In this document: one piece after another, positions 18,099-26,358 of the stretch
How the letters are laid out: each line of letters opens with the position of its first letter
How positions within the stretch are numbered: the stretch's first letter is position 1
Origin: Rhizobium leguminosarum
Lineage (GTDB): Bacteria > Pseudomonadota > Alphaproteobacteria > Rhizobiales > Rhizobiaceae
DNA length: 64,000 nt
Direction: 5' to 3'
NCBI RefSeq assembly: GCF_001679785.1
Contig: NZ_CP016291.1
Span: 186,001 to 250,000 of the forward strand
Position numbers and translations under genes: made by a program
The notes under the pieces: generated by a model
Told to the model about the DNA's origin: nothing
Databases searched by the model: none
The model's input: the letters and a program-made list of their open reading frames with translations, nothing else

Positions 18099-18165
18099 CC
18101 GACTGCACCACTCCTTAAATCGGAATCGATTTGAGGATAAAATTATCCAGCCATTCAAAGTTTTA

Positions 18166-18199
18166 CAGCGCCGCGCGTCTGAAAAGACACGCGGCGCTG
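18166..18199. repeat. Intergenic palindromic repeat, copy 2 (convergent terminator)
   Basis: A 15-bp stem with one mismatch (CAGCGCCGCGCGTCT and its near-complement) around a GAAA loop, located between the convergent idnD and repressor genes. Its first part belongs to a 17-base stretch (18164-18180) identical to 9827-9843. It probably acts as a terminator for both genes. Confidence 0.7.
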
Positions 18200-18205
18200 C
18201 AGTAC

Positions 18206-19282
18206 TCAAGCGGTTGGCGCGCCGTTACGATCCGTGCTTTCGCGCAAGACAACCTTATAGCTCGTCAATGTGATCTCATCGCCAGTCGCCTCGCCGGTAT
18301 GGAGGGCATCCAGCAGGCGGGCGGCGGCCTGACGACCGATGCCGTAACAGTCCACATTGATGGTGGTGATGCGCGGATGACATATGGACGAGATCTCGTA
18401 ATCGCCGAAACCGGCAATGGCGATGTCCCGCGGAACCTTCATGCCCCTGCGCGTGCATTCCATGATGGCCCCGAAGGCCGAAAGGTCGGAGACGCAGAGA
18501 ACCACTTCCGTGTCCGGCCAGCGCTCCAGCAGGCTGACGACCGCCTGGCCGCCCTGTTCCATGGTGATGGGCGGCACGCCGAAGGAAATCATTCGTCCCG
18601 GTCCGAGGCCGAGTTCTTCGACTGTTCTCTGGAAACCGCTTCGCCGCTGGCTGCCGCGCGTATCGCGCGCCGTCGTTCCACCGATATAGCCGAACTTCCG
18701 ATATCCCTGACTGGCAAGCGTCCGCACCAGCAGGGCCATCGCCTCGCTGTTGGAAAAGCCGACGACCTGATTGATCGGATTTTCCGGAAGCTCCCAGGTC
18801 TCGACAACGGGAATGCCGGCTTTTGCCAGCATGCGCCGCGCGCGCGCCGTGTGCGAACCACCGGTCAGGATGATGCCTTCAGGCCGGCGGCGCAGCATCG
18901 CCTCGATCAGCTCTTCTTCCTTCTCCGCCGAATAGTCGGTATAGCCGAGAAGGAGCTGAAGGCCGGTATTCTGCAGCGCATCGGTCATGCCGCGGGCGGT
19001 GTCGGAAAAATTCGAATTGTTGATCGAGGGCACCAGGGCAGCGATGAAGCCGCTCCGCCTCGACGAAAGACTGCCGGCAGACAGGTCGAGCACATAGCCG
19101 AGTGCGTCGACGGCCTCCATGATGCGCTTCCGAGTCTCCTCGGAAACGCTCGCATCCTGGCGAAAGGCACGCGAAACGGTCATGGCAGAAACGCCGACAT
19201 ATTTGGCGACCTCCGCCATCGTCAGCTTTTGAGCGTCTCCCGGCTTGAGACGTTTGTCTTTCGGCTCATCCTCGTTTTTCAC
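18206..19282 (-). CDS. LacI-family repressor of the gluconate/idonate genes (GntR/IdnR-like)
   Basis: A 358-residue LacI-type regulator: a helix-turn-helix with the hinge helix at about residues 20-75 (LTMAEVAKYVGVSAMTVSRAFRQ, then RKRIMEAVDALGYVLD) and a periplasmic-binding-like effector domain (GFIAALVPSINNSNFSDTARGMTDAL). It is most like the gluconate repressors of enteric and pseudomonad bacteria, whose operators are close to the repeated palindrome found here. GTG start at 19282 with GGAG four bases upstream. It is convergent with idnD and divergent from the lactonase gene, and is the only local candidate to read the operators at 13689, 16066 and 19468. The effector is inferred to be gluconate, idonate or a phosphorylated product. 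Confidence 0.88.
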   Translation of the reverse strand: MKNEDEPKDKRLKPGDAQKLTMAEVAKYVGVSAMTVSRAFRQDASVSEETRKRIMEAVDALGYVLDLSAGSLSSRRSGFIAALVPSINNSNFSDTARGMTDALQNTGLQLLLGYTDYSAEKEEELIEAMLRRRPEGIILTGGSHTARARRMLAKAGIPVVETWELPENPINQVVGFSNSEAMALLVRTLASQGYRKFGYIGGTTARDTRGSQRRSGFQRTVEELGLGPGRMISFGVPPITMEQGGQAVVSLLERWPDTEVVLCVSDLSAFGAIMECTRRGMKVPRDIAIAGFGDYEISSICHPRITTINVDCYGIGRQAAARLLDALHTGEATGDEITLTSYKVVLRESTDRNGAPTA

Positions 19283-19325
19283 TGGTCTCCGCTTTCACAA
19301 GGCTTCCTGATTGGGTAATTCGTAA

Positions 19326-19339
19326 CGATAAAGTTATCG
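19326..19339. promoter_or_regulatory. Possible autoregulatory half-site pair
   Basis: CGATAA and TTATCG, separated by two bases, lie 43 bases upstream of the repressor start. The half-sites match those of the 16-bp operator but in the opposite arrangement, so repressor binding here is only a suggestion. Confidence 0.3.
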
Positions 19340-19467
19340 CTATCATCCTACAATCGATATTATTACAGCAATACACCATTCCAGTGCCCAGAAACCACCA
19401 TTCTCTAGGAATTTTCGCAAACGCCACCAGATCGGGCATCTGTACGAAGCCGTCAAAACACGGCAAT

Positions 19468-19483
19468 ATGATATCGATAACAA
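19468..19483. promoter_or_regulatory. LacI-family operator (lactonase gene)
   Basis: ATGATATCGATAACAA matches the operator ATGTTATCGATAACAT in 14 of 16 positions, with the central ATATCGATAA part intact. It lies 24 bases upstream of the lactonase start, overlapping the likely promoter. Confidence 0.7.
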
Positions 19484-19507
19484 TTTCAGCAAAAATGGAG
19501 GAGCATC

Positions 19508-20434
19508 ATGTTCGGGCAAATTGACGGGACGGGGTTTGAGGTTCTCGACCCTCGCTTTGAAAGCTGCTTCGTCGGTCACGCCCGCGTCGAGCGGCTTTGG
19601 ACCGGCGGCCGCTGGCTGGAGGGGCCAGCCTGGTTTGCCGCCGGGCGTTATCTGGTTTTTTCGGATATCCCCAACAACCGGATGATGCGCTACGACGATA
19701 CCAGCGGGCAGACGTCGGTATTTCGTTCGCCCAGCAACAATTCGAATGGCAATACCGTCGACAATCAGGGCCGGCTGATCACCTGCGAGCATCTGACGCG
19801 CCGTGTCACACGGACGGAATTCGACGGCAGGATCACCGTTCTGGCCGATCGAATTGCAGGCAAGCGGCTCAATTCTCCAAACGACGTCACCGTCAAGTCC
19901 GATGGAACCATCTGGTTCACCGACCCGAGCTACGGCATCCTCCACGATTATGAGGGCGACTACGGCACAGAAGAAATCGGCGGATGCCACGTCTACCGGC
20001 ATGATCCGGCATCAGGCACGACCGATCAAGTGGCGTCCGATTTCGTCAAGCCGAACGGGCTGGCTTTCTCCCCCGATGAGACAGTGCTTTATATCGCCGA
20101 CACCGGGGCAACACACCTGTCCGGCGGTCCGCGTCATATTAGAAAGCTCGCAGTCTCGAATGAGGGAAGGCTGAGTGATCTCGGCGTTTTCGCAGAATGT
20201 ACTGCAGGTCTGTTCGATGGTTTTCGCGTCGATCGGAAGGGCAGGATATGGACGAGCGCCGGCGATGGTGTGCACGCTTACGATCCGGATGGAACGTTGA
20301 TCGGCAAGATCCATATTCCTGAGGGCGTCTCCAATGTTGCTTTCGGCGGAGAGAAATTGAATCGCCTGTTCATCACCGCGAGCACGTCTCTCTACGCTGT
20401 TTATCTCACCGCCAACGGGTCGAGACTGGGATAA
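19508..20434 (+). CDS. SMP-30/gluconolactonase-family lactonase
   Basis: A 308-residue six-bladed beta-propeller lactonase. The divalent metal ligands of the family are present as E39 (LEGPAW), N183 (VKPNGLAFSPDE) and D237 (FDGFRVD), together with N125 in the NSPNDV loop. Such enzymes hydrolyse aldonolactones (for example gluconolactone) to the free acids that feed gluconokinase or the idonate route. The ATG follows a GGAGGAG site. A near-consensus operator just upstream places it in the same regulon as the gluconate/idonate genes. Confidence 0.9.
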   Translation: MFGQIDGTGFEVLDPRFESCFVGHARVERLWTGGRWLEGPAWFAAGRYLVFSDIPNNRMMRYDDTSGQTSVFRSPSNNSNGNTVDNQGRLITCEHLTRRVTRTEFDGRITVLADRIAGKRLNSPNDVTVKSDGTIWFTDPSYGILHDYEGDYGTEEIGGCHVYRHDPASGTTDQVASDFVKPNGLAFSPDETVLYIADTGATHLSGGPRHIRKLAVSNEGRLSDLGVFAECTAGLFDGFRVDRKGRIWTSAGDGVHAYDPDGTLIGKIHIPEGVSNVAFGGEKLNRLFITASTSLYAVYLTANGSRLG

Positions 20435-20442
20435 CGCCGAAA

Positions 20443-20468
20443 AGAGGCCGCCTTCCGGGACGGCCTCT
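20443..20468. terminator. Convergent hairpin terminator
   Basis: AGAGGCCG and its exact complement CGGCCTCT flank a 10-base loop, starting 8 bases after the lactonase stop and lying before the end of the convergent VWA gene (20496). Confidence 0.65.
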
Positions 20469-20495
20469 CGTTTGGCGCGGCTTTTACGTCTTGCC

Positions 20496-22643
20496 TCATC
20501 GTTGGCTGAGGCCGTCCGCCAAACGAACGAGGCTGAGGAAATCCGACCTGTAGCCGAAGGTGTCAGTCCCCCGTGATGCCGCGGCGAGATCGGCAATCGC
20601 CTGGTAGGAATACGAGTCGAGAGCGGCGATGCGGCTCAGTTTCTGACTGAAGGCGGCGACGGCCACCGAGAAGCGGACATCCTGCGGCGCGGCATCGATG
20701 GTGGCGACCGCGTTGCCGTCATTAACAGGGGTGGTGATGAGAGCGCTCTTGTCCTCTCCCGGCCGCTTGTAGCGCATCTTGACGAAGGCAAGCTCGCCTT
20801 GACGGGTGCTGTCGGCGGTGTCGGCCGGCACCTTATTGGCTGCGCCATAACGCAGGTCGTCATTCATCACCGCGGGGCTTCCCTTGGGCGTAATCTCGTA
20901 AATCGCCGTGACGCTGTGGCCGGAGCCGATATCGCCGGCATCGACGCGGTCATTGTTGAAATCCTCGCGGTTCAGCGCCCGCGTCTCGTAGCCGATCAAG
21001 CGGTATTCGGCGATCCGTTCCGGGTTGAACTCGACCTGGAACTTGACGTCGCTGGCGATCGGAAACAGCGTCGATCCGGCCTCTTCGACCAGCGTCTTTT
21101 GCGCCTCGGCCAAGGTGTCGATATAGGCGGCGCTGCCGTTGCCGTTCTGCGCCAGCGTCTGCATCAGAGAATCGTTGAGATTGCCCCGCCCGAAACCGAG
21201 AACAGTGAGGAAGATACCGTCCTTGCGTCTTTCCTCGATGATGCGCTTCAAATCCTCATCGCTCGACGGGCCGACATTGAAGTCGCCATCGGTCGCCAGC
21301 ATCACCCGGTTGACGCCGTCCTTGACAAAGGCCTGTTTGGCAAGGTCATAGGCCGCCTCGATGCCTTCTGCGCCGCCAGTCGAACCTCCGGGCTCCAGCC
21401 TGTCGATCGCCGACAGGATCTTCGATTTCTCCGCCACGCGTGTCGGCTGGAGCACCGTGCCGGCATTGCCGGCATAGGTGACGATCGAGACGGTATCGTC
21501 GGGTTTCAGCCTGTTGACGAGGAGCAGGAAGGCGCTCTTCAGCAGCGGCAGCTTGTCCGGCTCGTCCATCGAGCCCGACACGTCGATCAGGAAGACCAGA
21601 TTGGCGTGCGGCGTGGTCGCCGGCGCGATGTCATAGCCCTTGATCGCCACATGCATCAATTCCGTGTCGTGGTTCCACGGGGTCGGCATGACAGTCACCG
21701 TCGCCTTGAACGGCTGGTCGGGATTGTCAGGGCCCGGCCAGTCATAGGGGAAATAATTGATCATCTCCTCGACCCGAACCGATTGCGGATCGGGCATCGT
21801 CCCGCCGGTCAACGACCGGCGGGCGAAGGCATAGGACGCGCTGTCGACGTCGGCGGCGAAGGTCGAAACCGGATCCGTCGCGACGCTCTTGATCGGATTG
21901 GCCGCCGCATTGGCAAACCGCTCGCGATTGGGATCGAGCTGCATCTGCACGCGCCCCTCCGCAGGCGGAGCAGGCGAAGGGGCGATGGCGGCCATCGGTT
22001 CGGCAAACTGCTGCTGGGGGGCGATGCCGGGAGCGGCAGGCACGGAGCGTTTGGCCCCTCCGAGTGCAGCGGCAGAACCTTCCGATTTATTCAGGAGAGT
22101 GGATATCTCGTCGGCGCTGAAATCAGGGAGCTGCGACGCAGCCGATTTCGCGGCGGCTTGCTGCTCCTTGTCCTGCAAAGCTGGCGCGCTGTCAGCAGCG
22201 GGTTGTTCGGCAAGTCCGCTCGTTTCGGGGATTGCCGGCCGAAGCTGAGGCACAACCGTAATGGGTTTCGCAGACTGGCGCGCCGCTTCGTCGATCGGTT
22301 TCGGCGCGTTATTCTTCGAAAGGTTACCGGCGATCTCAGTCTGGTCGACGATTGGCAATTGGTTGCGGGTCAGCTCGATCGCGAGATAGCCGGCGGCGGG
22401 AATGACGAGCAGTGTCGCAAGGGCTGAACCGGCGAGGAATTTCTTGTTCACGACAGGGCTCCATATCCAGTTGATGATGGAGCTTTGACGCCAGCCTTTC
22501 GCATTTCCTTGGGCGGCCGGCGCATTATTTTCTGCGGTGTCGAAGGCCTGCATCGCGGCAGCAAGCGCACGCGCACGCGCCTCCGACGTCGCGGCCGGCG
22601 GTGTCAGGCGGGAGAGCTTTTCGAGTTCCTTGTCCACGGTCAT
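20496..22643 (-). CDS. Membrane-anchored von Willebrand factor A domain protein (YfbK-like)
   Basis: A 715-residue protein. Residues 1-70 are probably cytoplasmic, a single membrane helix (FLAGSALATLLVIPAAGYLAI) follows near 70-92, then a long proline/alanine-rich linker and a VWA region. The N-terminal YfbK-type segment (SVRVEEMINYFPYDWPGP) precedes the VWA domain, whose MIDAS motif is DVSGSMD with later TDGDFNVGPS, and a C-terminal domain of the YfbK type follows. The gene overlaps the ECF sigma gene by four bases (ATGA). That coupling and the N-in topology suggest it could sequester or control the sigma factor, as anti-sigma proteins do; this is inference. The true ligand and role are unknown. 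Confidence 0.85.
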   Translation of the reverse strand: MTVDKELEKLSRLTPPAATSEARARALAAAMQAFDTAENNAPAAQGNAKGWRQSSIINWIWSPVVNKKFLAGSALATLLVIPAAGYLAIELTRNQLPIVDQTEIAGNLSKNNAPKPIDEAARQSAKPITVVPQLRPAIPETSGLAEQPAADSAPALQDKEQQAAAKSAASQLPDFSADEISTLLNKSEGSAAALGGAKRSVPAAPGIAPQQQFAEPMAAIAPSPAPPAEGRVQMQLDPNRERFANAAANPIKSVATDPVSTFAADVDSASYAFARRSLTGGTMPDPQSVRVEEMINYFPYDWPGPDNPDQPFKATVTVMPTPWNHDTELMHVAIKGYDIAPATTPHANLVFLIDVSGSMDEPDKLPLLKSAFLLLVNRLKPDDTVSIVTYAGNAGTVLQPTRVAEKSKILSAIDRLEPGGSTGGAEGIEAAYDLAKQAFVKDGVNRVMLATDGDFNVGPSSDEDLKRIIEERRKDGIFLTVLGFGRGNLNDSLMQTLAQNGNGSAAYIDTLAEAQKTLVEEAGSTLFPIASDVKFQVEFNPERIAEYRLIGYETRALNREDFNNDRVDAGDIGSGHSVTAIYEITPKGSPAVMNDDLRYGAANKVPADTADSTRQGELAFVKMRYKRPGEDKSALITTPVNDGNAVATIDAAPQDVRFSVAVAAFSQKLSRIAALDSYSYQAIADLAAASRGTDTFGYRSDFLSLVRLADGLSQR

Positions 22644-23164
22644 ACCTCTTCCTTGCCGAGCACGGCCTTCAGCCTCTTGCGCGCCTCATGAACCTGCCAG
22701 GACACGGTCGCCTCCGAGCAGCCCATGACATCGGCGGCGGCAGAATGACTGAGACCTTCGCCGTAAACGAGCAGCACCGCGTCGCATTGCCTTTCCGGCA
22801 AGGCGCGCACGGCTGCCCATAATTCGCTCGATAGCTCGTCGTCATTTCCGGCCGGCGCATCCTGCTGCGGTTCGGCGGCGTAAGCGCGGAATGTCTGCGC
22901 CTCTCGTGCAAGCTTGCGTCTATGGTCGCGGGCAGCGTTCAGCGTCAGGGTATAGAGCCATGTCCTGAAGCGGCTGGCGCCGCGAAAGCTGCGGATCGCC
23001 GCGCCGAGCTTGACGCAGACCTCCTGGGCGATGTCGTCGGCGTCGGTGGAACTGCCCGACCACCGCCACGCCGTCGCATGGACGAATTCATAATGGCGCG
23101 ACACCAGTTGCTCAAAGGCCTCCCGGTCGCCGACCTGCGCTCGTTCTATGAGCTCCGCGTCCAA
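22640..23164 (-). CDS. ECF-type RNA polymerase sigma factor
   Basis: A 174-residue sigma-70 family protein with only regions 2 and 4. Region 2 spans about residues 10-80 (FEQLVSRHYEFVHATAWRWSG, then ADDIAQEVCVKL for core binding and FRTWLYTLTLNAARDHRR for the -10 element). Region 4 is at about 112-165 (LPERQCDAVLLVYGEGLSHSAAADVMGCSEATVSWQVHEARKRL). It directs transcription of an extracytoplasmic-function regulon. The stop codon overlaps the start of the VWA gene, the usual place of an anti-sigma gene. No -35/-10 autoregulatory pair could be recognised with confidence upstream. Confidence 0.92.
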   Translation of the reverse strand: MDAELIERAQVGDREAFEQLVSRHYEFVHATAWRWSGSSTDADDIAQEVCVKLGAAIRSFRGASRFRTWLYTLTLNAARDHRRKLAREAQTFRAYAAEPQQDAPAGNDDELSSELWAAVRALPERQCDAVLLVYGEGLSHSAAADVMGCSEATVSWQVHEARKRLKAVLGKEEV

Positions 23165-23388
23165 TTCCGCACCTACCCCATGCTACCAAGCAAGACGCTA
23201 TTTCGAGATTGAGACGTTTCTCGGATGGCTTTCCTTGGGTCGGCGATGAAAAAATTATCGCGAATTTTGAAAGCCGCGACATCCATGGGTCGCGGCCAGA
23301 CAGATCGTCCCCGTCGCAAAGGCGCATGATGAGGACAGAGTCGGCCAGGGACATGATCTGTCATCTCCCAAATCGCGAAAGGACCTCC

Positions 23389-24300
23389 ATGTCCGCTCAA
23401 CCGCCTGTCCCCACCGAAAGGGGCATCCTGCAGTTTCTCGCGATTTGCGATTCCTTCTATCCGCCAGACGCCGTTCAAGCATCGATCGAACAGCAGCGAC
23501 ATTGGTACGACGCTCTCTGCGCGCGTTTCGACCGCCCGCTGCCCCCGGAGATGATCTTTGCGGACGGCATGCTCCAGCGCATACCGATCCGGCGTTACCG
23601 TCCACGGAAAATCGGCACGCGCACCATTCTGCTCTATCTTCATGGCGGCGGCTTCGTTGTCGGTTCGCTCGAGAGCCATCATGCCATCTGCGCCGAGATC
23701 GCCGATTTTGCCGGCGCGGAACTTGTTTCGGTCGATTACCGGCTGGCCCCTGAATATCGCTGGCCGGCGCAGACGGATGACGGCTTTACCGTATTGAAGC
23801 ATCTGCTTTCCGCCAACAGCAAGGTCGTGTTGATCGGCGACAGCGCCGGGGCCAATCTGGCGGCGGGCCTTGCATTGCGCGCGCGCGACGAGGGCCTGTC
23901 CGGAGTCGTCGGCCAAGTTCTGATCTACCCGACGCTCAGCGGGAACCTCGATGCGGGTTCCTATGCCGAAATGGCTGCAGCGCCGGGACTGACGACGGCG
24001 GATGTCGCTTATTATCGTGAGATGCTGCAGGCGCCGGCAGGCAATGAGATCGCCGAGCCGCTGCAGGCAGCTTCGCTTACCGGACTGCCGCCGGCCTTCA
24101 TCACGGTCGCCTATTTCGATCCCCTCCGGGACGACGGCCGGCACTATGCCGCCCGGCTCGCCGCGGAGGGCGTTGAAGTCTGGTTCCGGGAGGAGCCGCA
24201 GATGGTGCACGCCTGGCTCCGCGCCCGCCACATGAGCGATGGCGCACGCGATGGCTTCCGCGCCGTCTGCGAGGCCGTCCGGCGTTTGGCAATGGCCTAA
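23389..24300 (+). CDS. Alpha/beta hydrolase of the hormone-sensitive lipase family
   Basis: A 303-residue esterase-type hydrolase. The oxyanion HGGG motif is at 85-88, the nucleophile S152 is in GDSAG (150-154), the acid is D244 or D248 (YFDPLRDD) and the histidine H274 is in MVHAW. This is the type IV (HSL-like) carboxylesterase layout for short acyl esters. The ATG at 23389 has AAAGGA five bases upstream; the frame is open from 23209 but without a ribosome site. The gene ends 3 bases from the end of the convergent CocE-family gene. The substrate is unknown. Confidence 0.88.
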   Translation: MSAQPPVPTERGILQFLAICDSFYPPDAVQASIEQQRHWYDALCARFDRPLPPEMIFADGMLQRIPIRRYRPRKIGTRTILLYLHGGGFVVGSLESHHAICAEIADFAGAELVSVDYRLAPEYRWPAQTDDGFTVLKHLLSANSKVVLIGDSAGANLAAGLALRARDEGLSGVVGQVLIYPTLSGNLDAGSYAEMAAAPGLTTADVAYYREMLQAPAGNEIAEPLQAASLTGLPPAFITVAYFDPLRDDGRHYAARLAAEGVEVWFREEPQMVHAWLRARHMSDGARDGFRAVCEAVRRLAMA

Positions 24301-24303
24301 CGA

Positions 24304-26307
24304 TCACATCAGGTCACGCGCGATCCGCTTTTCCGCAAAGACCTTTTCGAAGATCTGCACGTCGTCCTCGAAGGCGGTGACGACAGCGCTGATGATCCAA
24401 TCGGTCCGGGTGCAGGCAATCCGTGCGGTCGCCACCGTCCGGGCGAACCAGCCGGGGCGGCGCATGTCGCAGGTCCAGGTCGAGGTCCCGGTCATCGACT
24501 GGGGATTATCGGGTGAAATCGACCAGACTTCTTCCCGCGATTGCCGGGTCGAGAGACCTGTCTCAGGGTGTTCGGTGAGCCCCGTATCCTCGTGGATGTG
24601 ATAGTCCGTTCGGGCGGCTGAGAGGTCGCGGACGACCTGCCGCTTCGTTACGGCGGCCGCGTGCTCGATGTATTTCGGCAGGGGATCGGGATTGGCCGGT
24701 TCCTTAATGTCGATCCGCTGGTGCTCGCCGAGCACCGGCAGCCCCAGGCCGAGCGCCGCGATATCGACCTCGATGCCTTCGTCATCAGGCGGCGGCAGGA
24801 TCATCGGCCAATATGCGGTGGAAAGCGAAAGGCGGATGCGATGCCCCTTGCGGAAGCGGTAACCGCAAGTATCGAGCACGAGCCGGATCGACACCGTCTC
24901 GCCTGGCATCAGCGGCTTGGGATCGGCATTGCCGTCGCGGTGGGTAAGATTGACAACGCCGAAGGCGACACGCGTTGCCGTGCCATCGGGATGGACATCG
25001 ACGAGCCGGGCGCAGAGATTTCCGTTTGCCGCCCGGGAGCGCAGGCCAAGTGTCAGCACCGGCCGGCCGAGATAGTCGTGATCCCTCGTAAGCGGCATCG
25101 AATCGAAGACTAGCGAGCCGGCATCGTCCGAGCGTTGATCGATCGCCATTTCCGCATCGGGTTTCAGCGTGAAATATTCACCCGATGCCGTCCCGGTGTC
25201 GAGCGGAGAGCGGAGATAGACGGGATGTTCGGGCGCGTGCGGAATCGGCATGCCTTCCGTCAACTTGCCGAACTGCTCGACATAGAAGCACTGCATCTGC
25301 GGCGGCGACCAGAGATCCTTGGCGATCCAGAAACCCGGATCGCTGTCGCGTCGCGGCGCAGGGCGGATGGCATCGAGAATATAGGCGCGGGCCTGCGGCA
25401 GCCTGTCGATCCCATTGTCCTCCCCCCGCAGCCATTTGTTCCACCAGGCGATCGCTTCGCCATGAAAATCGGTGCGCGGCTTCGGCCAGGCGAAATGCGG
25501 ATACTTGTGGACCCAGGGGCCGATCAGCGCCTTTGCCCTGTCGCCCAGGCCTTCGACCGCCATCAGAGGCGTATTGCGATAGCCGTCAGCCCAGCCGGCG
25601 ATGACCAGCGCCGGGATTTCCACGCTCGAAAAATCCTCCGAGATCGAGCCATGACGCCAGAAATCATCGCGCCGCTGATGGGCCAGCCACTCCTCCATGA
25701 AGAAGGGTTCGCCTGCCAGGCGTTCCAGCCACATTTCCTTCCAGCGCTCGCCGACAAGCGCGGGGTCGGGCGGCCGCGACTGGTAGCCAAGCATCGTCGC
25801 CGCCCATGAGAGCTGGGCGGAGAGATGGCAGCCGTTCTTGTAGTGGATGTCGTCGTTGTATCGGTCGACGGTCGAGGCGATCGAGATGACGGCCTTCAGC
25901 GCCGGCGGGCGCAATGCTGCGACCTGCAGGCTGTTGAAGCCGCCCCAGGAAATGCCCATCATGCCGACCGCGCCGTTCGACCATGGCTGCGCGGCAATCC
26001 AGGCGATCAGCTCGCAGGCATTGGCAAGCTCGCTTTCGGTATATTCGCCGTCGATGACCCCGTCGGATTCTCCGGATCCGCGGATATCGACACGCACGCC
26101 GGCAATGCCTGCGGCCGCGAATACCGGATAGGTCGACTCGTCCCGCAGACTGGTCCCGTCCCGCTTGCGATAGGGCAGGAATTCGAAAACGGCGGGAACG
26201 GGATCTTCGCTAGCGCCATCCGGCATCCAGATGCGCGCGGCAAGCCGCGTCCCATCCTTCAGTATAATCCATTCATTCTCGATGGTGGTGAAGCCGCGCG
26301 AGATCAT
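24304..26307 (-). CDS. CocE/NonD-family serine hydrolase
   Basis: A 667-residue alpha/beta hydrolase of the CocE/NonD (X-Pro dipeptidyl-peptidase S15) family: an N-terminal catalytic domain with nucleophile S120 in GISWGG, an inserted helical cap, and a C-terminal jelly-roll (LRIRLVLDTCGYRFRKGHRIRLSLSTAYWP region). Members cleave acyl esters, amides or X-Pro peptides; some act on cocaine or glutaryl amides. The ATG at 26307 lies six bases after AAGGA; in-frame starts at 26313 and 26325 are poorer. It is the last gene of the minus-strand operon containing the peptide-type importer and carnitine genes, suggesting that it processes an imported conjugate. The substrate is not known. Confidence 0.85.
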   Translation of the reverse strand: MISRGFTTIENEWIILKDGTRLAARIWMPDGASEDPVPAVFEFLPYRKRDGTSLRDESTYPVFAAAGIAGVRVDIRGSGESDGVIDGEYTESELANACELIAWIAAQPWSNGAVGMMGISWGGFNSLQVAALRPPALKAVISIASTVDRYNDDIHYKNGCHLSAQLSWAATMLGYQSRPPDPALVGERWKEMWLERLAGEPFFMEEWLAHQRRDDFWRHGSISEDFSSVEIPALVIAGWADGYRNTPLMAVEGLGDRAKALIGPWVHKYPHFAWPKPRTDFHGEAIAWWNKWLRGEDNGIDRLPQARAYILDAIRPAPRRDSDPGFWIAKDLWSPPQMQCFYVEQFGKLTEGMPIPHAPEHPVYLRSPLDTGTASGEYFTLKPDAEMAIDQRSDDAGSLVFDSMPLTRDHDYLGRPVLTLGLRSRAANGNLCARLVDVHPDGTATRVAFGVVNLTHRDGNADPKPLMPGETVSIRLVLDTCGYRFRKGHRIRLSLSTAYWPMILPPPDDEGIEVDIAALGLGLPVLGEHQRIDIKEPANPDPLPKYIEHAAAVTKRQVVRDLSAARTDYHIHEDTGLTEHPETGLSTRQSREEVWSISPDNPQSMTGTSTWTCDMRRPGWFARTVATARIACTRTDWIISAVVTAFEDDVQIFEKVFAEKRIARDLM

Positions 26308-26358
26308 GCTCATTCCTTGATGCACATTTCATGAGACGAGGGTTCCGCCCCCGTCAGG

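Noticed and set aside
20799..22427. 542-codon plus-strand frame opposite the VWA gene
   Set aside because: Arginine/glutamate-rich low-complexity translation without domains; the VWA protein explains the region.
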